Part shown: positions 31,261 through 35,556 of the stretch, piece after piece
Layout of the letters: each line of letters starts with the position of its first letter
How positions within the stretch are numbered: position 1 is the stretch's first letter
Assembly: GCA_020724485.1 (NCBI GenBank)
Contig: DYGW01000011.1
Span: 1-35,556 of the forward strand
Source of the DNA: Thermoflexus sp.
GTDB taxonomy: Bacteria; Chloroflexota; Anaerolineae; Aggregatilineales; Aggregatilineaceae
Direction: 5' to 3'
Length of the DNA: 35,556 bases
Notes under the pieces: generated by a model
Database searches by the model: none
The model's input: only the letters and a program-made list of their open reading frames with translations
Told to the model about the DNA's origin: nothing
Made by a program: the position numbers and the translations under genes

Positions 31261-32271
31261 TCACCACGCGGGGCGAAGGCTAATCCACGATGTCAGGTCT
31301 TCGGCGATGCGGTAGGCCGTCTCGTCCACGCCAGCCAGCAGCGCGGCCATGCCCACGACGATGAGCGCCACCGCCCCAAACACCAGCGCGTAGTTCAGCG
31401 CGCGGTTGACCAGCGGGGCGTGGGCGTAGTCGTTGACCACGTAGCGCAGCCCGTTGAAGCCGTGCAGCACCACCAGCGCCAGCAGCAGCCCGTCGTACAC
31501 GCGCCAGACGGCGACTCCGGCGACCAGCATATCCCACCGCTGGCCGACGAACTCAATCGCCTTGCCGCTCTCGTTGACCGTGTCCGTGCCAACGATGCCG
31601 ATGCCACCGCCGGTGATGTCGAACACGCCCTGAATAACGTGCATCAGCGCCAGGTGGCCGAATACCAGCGGCAGGATGAGCATCCCCGACAGGCGCATGA
31701 ACGACCACAGCGCCGTCTCGAAGCGCCCCGGCAGGTCGAACGTGGCGCGGCTGCGCGCGATCAGCCCAAACAGCGCCGACAGGACGAGCGCCGCCGCCAG
31801 GATGACAACGAAGCCGACGACGAACTGGGCCTGTGTCTCGATGATCTCGTCCAGCCCGGCAATATCGCGGCCTTCCTCGCCGTAGAAGTCCAGCACATGG
31901 CCGATCATCAGCGCGAAGGTGGGCGCGAGCACGATCAGCGTGGCGGCGAAGACAATAGTGGCCGCGCGGCGCTGGTAGACCCACCAGGCCGGCTTGTAGT
32001 CCAGCAGGATGATGCGCAGCCCGTTGAAGGCGTGGTAGACGACGCAGGCTACCAGCAAGAACTCGCCGATGGTGAAGAGCGGGCTTTGGTATTCGCGGAT
32101 GGCCTGCTCGTAGTCCTCCGGGTAGAACGCCGCCCAGGATGTGTCAATTACATGCAGAATCAAAAACAGCACCGTGCCCAAGCCAGACACACGGTGCAGC
32201 ACCCAATTCCATTGGCCGAGCTGTCCCCGGTAGCGCAGAGTCTCGGTAACGGTTGTCACCAACGATGTCAT
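31261..32271 (-). CDS. Fused succinate dehydrogenase membrane anchor (SdhC-SdhD)
   Basis: A 336-residue membrane protein built from two similar halves, each with three membrane helices. The first half has [18 protein letters not shown] (23-40) and [13 protein letters not shown] (80-92). The second repeats this as [21 protein letters not shown] (191-211) and [13 protein letters not shown] (270-282). The R.SG and H..NGLR motifs are those of SdhC and SdhD around the heme and quinone site. Normal subunits are about 110-130 residues and separate; here they are one chain joined around residue 180. GGGAGG precedes the ATG. It is the first gene of the operon and anchors SdhA and SdhB in the membrane. 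Confidence 0.9.
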   Translation of the reverse strand: MTSLVTTVTETLRYRGQLGQWNWVLHRVSGLGTVLFLILHVIDTSWAAFYPEDYEQAIREYQSPLFTIGEFLLVACVVYHAFNGLRIILLDYKPAWWVYQRRAATIVFAATLIVLAPTFALMIGHVLDFYGEEGRDIAGLDEIIETQAQFVVGFVVILAAALVLSALFGLIARSRATFDLPGRFETALWSFMRLSGMLILPLVFGHLALMHVIQGVFDITGGGIGIVGTDTVNESGKAIEFVGQRWDMLVAGVAVWRVYDGLLLALVVLHGFNGLRYVVNDYAHAPLVNRALNYALVFGAVALIVVGMAALLAGVDETAYRIAEDLTSWISLRPAW

Positions 32272-32378
32272 GTTGCTTTGCCTCCCGCTTGCACGGAAAA
32301 TGCGCTTGAGCGGAGCGCCCGCGCTCGATTCGCAGCCGCTTTACCCCGCTGTGCGGCGCGCCCACTCGTTAGATTCGT

Positions 32379-32404
32379 ACAAATTTGTTTGTTACCAAAA
32401 TAAC
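32379..32404. promoter_or_regulatory. Palindromes in the sdh-citrate synthase control region
   Basis: The perfect 10-base palindrome ACAAATTTGT (32379-32388) abuts the -35 box of the citrate synthase promoter. GTTA-CCAAAA-TAAC (32391-32404) overlaps the -35 box and spacer. The AT-rich patch is the only one in the 331-base divergent gap 32272-32602 and is a plausible site for a regulator of both TCA-cycle units. No clear sdh-side promoter was found. Confidence 0.4.
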
Positions 32405-32417
32405 GTGGTGATATACT
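32389..32417 (+). promoter_or_regulatory. Promoter of citrate synthase
   Basis: TTGTTA (32389-32394) and TATACT (32412-32417) have exactly 17 bases between them. The predicted start near 32424 leaves a leader of about 180 bases before ATG 32603, in which I see no clear riboswitch or terminator. Confidence 0.65.
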
Positions 32418-32602
32418 CTACCATCAGAAGTTGCCGTGAGCAACATGGCCGCGCGCCTGCATCCTCCCTTGCATTCTGCCCACCCACGCGCCGCCTTCCC
32501 CGTCTGGCATGGCAGCTTCCGCCAGCCCATGCGTCGTACCGCTTGCTGCTGGCATTCAGCACCGGCAATACAATTCATCACGCTTGAGGAGACACTCGAC
32601 CT

Positions 32603-33748
<1,146 letters not shown>

Positions 33749-33780
33749 GCGGCGCGGCTCAATCGCCCTCATTGCCTCCG

Positions 33781-33817
33781 AAGCCAGGCTCCGGCACGTC
33801 CGGTCGCCTGGCTTTTT
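33781..33817 (+). terminator. Terminator after citrate synthase
   Basis: AAGCCAGGC pairs with GCCTGGCTT, with an inner CCGG/CCGG stem, followed by TTT. It lies 33 bases after the stop codon. Confidence 0.8.
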
Positions 33818-33883
33818 GGTTGCGTGTGGGCAGGCGTTCCCAGTCAAACGCTCTCACGGGCGCGCGCGAAACCTGTGGGCGCG

Positions 33884-33912
33884 TTGTGGAAACGGGCCGT
33901 TCGGTGTATGCT
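33884..33912 (+). promoter_or_regulatory. Putative promoter of the LysM lipoprotein gene
   Basis: TTGTGG (33884-33889) and TATGCT (33907-33912) have a 17-base spacer, predicting a leader of about 65 bases before ATG 33984. Confidence 0.45.
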
Positions 33913-33983
33913 GGATGGGGACTCGGCCAGGGAAGGGGCGGATGCGCGTGGTATCTCCGGTGGCGTCAAGGAGAGGTGGCGTG

Positions 33984-34868
33984 ATGAGCAGAAAGTCTGA
34001 GAGGTCTCGTATGCTGCTGGCAGGCGTGCTGGTGCTGGTGGCGCTGGTCTTCACCGCCTGCTACAAAGACGCGGGCGAGAATGTGGCGCCTACCTCGCGG
34101 CAGGTGACCATTGGCGACATTACCCCGACCACGCCCGCCCCGCCAACTCAGGCATCCACGGCCACGCCCAGCGACGCATTGCTGGCGACGCCCACGCGCG
34201 GCCTGGTGCCCACGACCACCCCCTCCGATTCCGTGCAGAGCGAACTACCGGCCACCACTGCACTGCGCGAAGGCGACCTGGCTGAGATGCTGGCGACGCC
34301 GACCGATCTGCCGTTGTTCCAGCCCAGCTTCACGCCGGTGGGCGCGGCAGGCACGCCCACCGAAGCGGCCACGCGCACGACGATCACCACGCCTATCATG
34401 AGCGACATCCGGCCTTCGCCCACGCCGTCGCCGACGATTGATCCGTCCAAGATGCCGACGCCGACGGACATTCCCATTGGGCTAAACCCGTGCATTCACG
34501 TCGTCACCTTCGGGGACACGCTCTACTCGATTGCCAGGGACAACGAGGTGACGTTGGAGGCGCTGGTCGCGGCCAACTCCACCCTGCTGGGCGGCAACCC
34601 GAACGCCATCCTGCAGGTTGGCTGGCAGCTCAAGCTGCCCGGCTGCACGGATGAAGAGGAAGGGCTTGTGGCCGAGGGCACGCCCTCCGCTACGCCGGGC
34701 GGCACTCCGTCCGGGCCGGTGGTGCACATCGTCCAGGCGGGCGAGGGCATTTACGCTATCGCGCGCAAGTACGGCGTGACCTACGAGTCGATTGTCGCCG
34801 CCAACAACCTGGCGAACCCGAACCTGATCTATCCCGGCCAGGAATTGATCATCCCCTTGGGCCAGTGA
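33984..34868 (+). CDS. Lipoprotein with two LysM domains
   Basis: A 294-residue exported protein. The N-terminus is a lipoprotein signal: basic residues, the hydrophobic stretch LLAGVLVLVALVF and the lipobox FTAC with Cys26. A Thr/Pro-rich linker spans 30-160. LysM 1 (about 166-213) reads HVVTFGDTLYSIARDNEVTL, ending QVGWQLKLPG. After a second Gly/Thr/Pro linker, LysM 2 (about 246-293) reads HIVQAGEGIYAIARKYGVTY, ending YPGQELIIPLG. It likely binds peptidoglycan or another GlcNAc polymer on the outside of the cell; no catalytic domain is present. AGGAGAGG precedes the ATG. Reading frame upstream of 33984 is not used. Confidence 0.9.
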   Translation: MSRKSERSRMLLAGVLVLVALVFTACYKDAGENVAPTSRQVTIGDITPTTPAPPTQASTATPSDALLATPTRGLVPTTTPSDSVQSELPATTALREGDLAEMLATPTDLPLFQPSFTPVGAAGTPTEAATRTTITTPIMSDIRPSPTPSPTIDPSKMPTPTDIPIGLNPCIHVVTFGDTLYSIARDNEVTLEALVAANSTLLGGNPNAILQVGWQLKLPGCTDEEEGLVAEGTPSATPGGTPSGPVVHIVQAGEGIYAIARKYGVTYESIVAANNLANPNLIYPGQELIIPLGQ

Positions 34869-34895
34869 GTCGGTAGGTCGGCAAGCAGCGAGGCA

Positions 34896-34925
34896 ACCAG
34901 GCACGCCGCAGCCGGCGTGCCTGGT
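34896..34925. terminator. Bidirectional terminator hairpin
   Basis: ACCAGGCACGCCG and CGGCGTGCCTGGT form a perfect 13-bp stem with the 4-base loop CAGC. It lies midway between the convergent LysM lipoprotein and NHLP-type genes. The T-run is poor on both sides (GTTGTCT on plus), so termination efficiency is uncertain. Confidence 0.65.
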
Positions 34926-34944
34926 GTTGTCTGTCAGGCGGGGA

Positions 34945-35241
34945 TCATTTGCCGCCGTACTTATTGCTCAGCAGGTTGAGCAGGGTGCTGGCGTCGAGAG
35001 CCGCGTCTTTGCCGCTCATGAGCGAGAAGGCTCCCATGAAGCCACTCTTCGACTGGCGATTCTCCAGGTCCATAGTCAGCTTGTCGAAGGCATCGGCAGG
35101 CAGGTTGCGCAGCGCCTTCTCTTCGGCTTCTTCCAGTTCATACCCGGCCAGCGCCGCATCCGGGTCCGACAGTAGCAAGGCGCGAAACTCCTCGTCAGTT
35201 AGGGCGCGGCTGATGATGGTGGTGAGGTCTTGCTTGGCCAT
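34945..35241 (-). CDS. NHLP/Os1348-type leader-like small protein
   Basis: A 98-residue soluble protein. Residues 5-55 match the nitrile-hydratase-leader-like (NHLP) pattern found in Os1348/Franean1_4349-type putative RiPP precursors: ISRALTDEEFRALLLSDPDAALAGYEL followed by EEAEEKALRNLPADAFDKL. The C-terminal 35 residues (FMGAFSLMSGKDAALDAS...NKYGGK) contain no Cys and only a few Ser/Thr, so a classical thioether or azole core is not obvious. AAGGAG lies 8 bases before the ATG, and there is a good promoter. No maturation enzyme or exporter is visible before the window ends. It may be a precursor, or a stand-alone leader-fold protein. Confidence 0.7.
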   Translation of the reverse strand: MAKQDLTTIISRALTDEEFRALLLSDPDAALAGYELEEAEEKALRNLPADAFDKLTMDLENRQSKSGFMGAFSLMSGKDAALDASTLLNLLSNKYGGK

Positions 35242-35329
35242 GCGGTTTCTCCTTGTCTACGGCGCGGTGTGGGCACCGGGCGCGAACGGCGGTGATGGTG
35301 CTTGAGAACGGTGCGCTAATCTTAACCTG

Positions 35330-35358
35330 ATTATATTATTCTCGAAATGCGCGACCAA
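35330..35358 (-). promoter_or_regulatory. Promoter of the NHLP-type gene
   Basis: On the minus strand TTGGTC (35353-35358) and a perfect TATAAT (35330-35335) have a 17-base spacer. The inverted repeat TAATC/GATTA (35317-35333) overlaps the -10 box and could bind a regulator. The remaining bases to 35500 show nothing else. Confidence 0.65.
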
Positions 35359-35503
35359 GACATAGCAAACCCGGCTTTTTTGCAGGTTCGCTGCACGATT
35401 TTACAGCCCCGCAACGGTTGCCAGGCGTGGCGGGCGCGGCAGCCCTCAGGGCGCGGGTCCACGAACAACCTGTTAGGGCTGGGCACTTGGGCGCTGAGAT
35501 TGC

Positions 35504-35556
35504 CCCCCATTCCCCAACCCCTTCCCCCACGCTGCGCGGAGGGAAGGGGAGCCGGC
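35504..35556. repeat. Dispersed palindromic repeat, second subfamily, cut by window end
   Basis: Identical over 49 bases (35504-35552) to 18430-18478. The right part lies beyond the window. Confidence 0.75.

Noticed and set aside
31132-32403. Plus-strand frame antisense to the fused SdhC-SdhD gene
   Set aside because: Gln/Arg/His-rich translation is the complement of hydrophobic codons; no ribosome-binding site or motifs.

Overview
This is a GC-rich bacterial chromosomal segment. The gene content (RicT/PSP1 protein, NHLP-type small protein, LysM proteins with long Thr/Pro 'TPTP' linkers, many intergenic G/C-tract palindromes) suggests a Chloroflexota bacterium, perhaps Anaerolineae-like. The taxonomic call is an inference from protein style, not from a marker gene. 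Most of the window is housekeeping: central carbon metabolism, purine synthesis, translation initiation, envelope enzymes and proteases. One transposase relic is present. I see no intact insertion sequence, prophage or CRISPR array.

Layout. 1-2500: an intergenic repeat, a SufR-like Fe-S/winged-helix regulator with its own promoter and operator, and MltG fused to a LysM-like domain. 2532-5814 (minus): a probable four-gene operon of a ChbG-type deacetylase, an acidic protein with a degenerate 2H-phosphoesterase-like domain, and two tandem SLATT/DUF4231-like two-helix membrane proteins. 6108-10600 (plus): a zinc oligopeptidase, a membrane-anchored TIR-like protein, a 592-residue protein with a nucleoside-phosphorylase-like C-terminal half, and a nitroreductase. 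10780-13329: fmt (minus), tRNA-His (plus) and an SRPBCC protein (minus). 13500-14190: a broken IS701/DDE-type transposase between two copies of a short palindrome. 14262-18312 (minus): the two subunits of a GctAB/IpdAB-like CoA-transferase, separated by an S41 processing protease and a membrane zinc protease.

18811-25965 (plus): RicT-like protein, PIG-L deacetylase, M20 amidohydrolase, a diverged S51 peptidase-like protein, purA, a BtuF-like protein without a signal peptide, and an orphan histidine kinase. 25983-28531 (minus): lipid kinase, a small membrane-anchored Thr/Pro-rich protein, and a deoxynucleoside kinase. 28691-32271 (minus): the succinate dehydrogenase operon with a fused SdhC-SdhD subunit. 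It is divergent from citrate synthase (32603-33748), across a shared control region. The window ends with a LysM lipoprotein, a stand-alone NHLP-type small protein and another copy of a dispersed repeat.

The best candidate for an undescribed system is the 2.5-10.1 kb region. Here two facing operons carry SLATT-like, 2H-like, TIR-like and nucleoside-phosphorylase-like proteins, all folds recurrent in nucleotide-centred signalling and conflict systems, although no cyclase or nuclease is present. Other notable items are heptanucleotide tandem repeats resembling cyanobacterial STRRs, a MITE-like palindromic repeat flanked by 10-11 bp direct repeats, the SdhC-SdhD fusion, the split CoA-transferase, and a tRNA terminator whose loop is the stop codon of the convergent gene.
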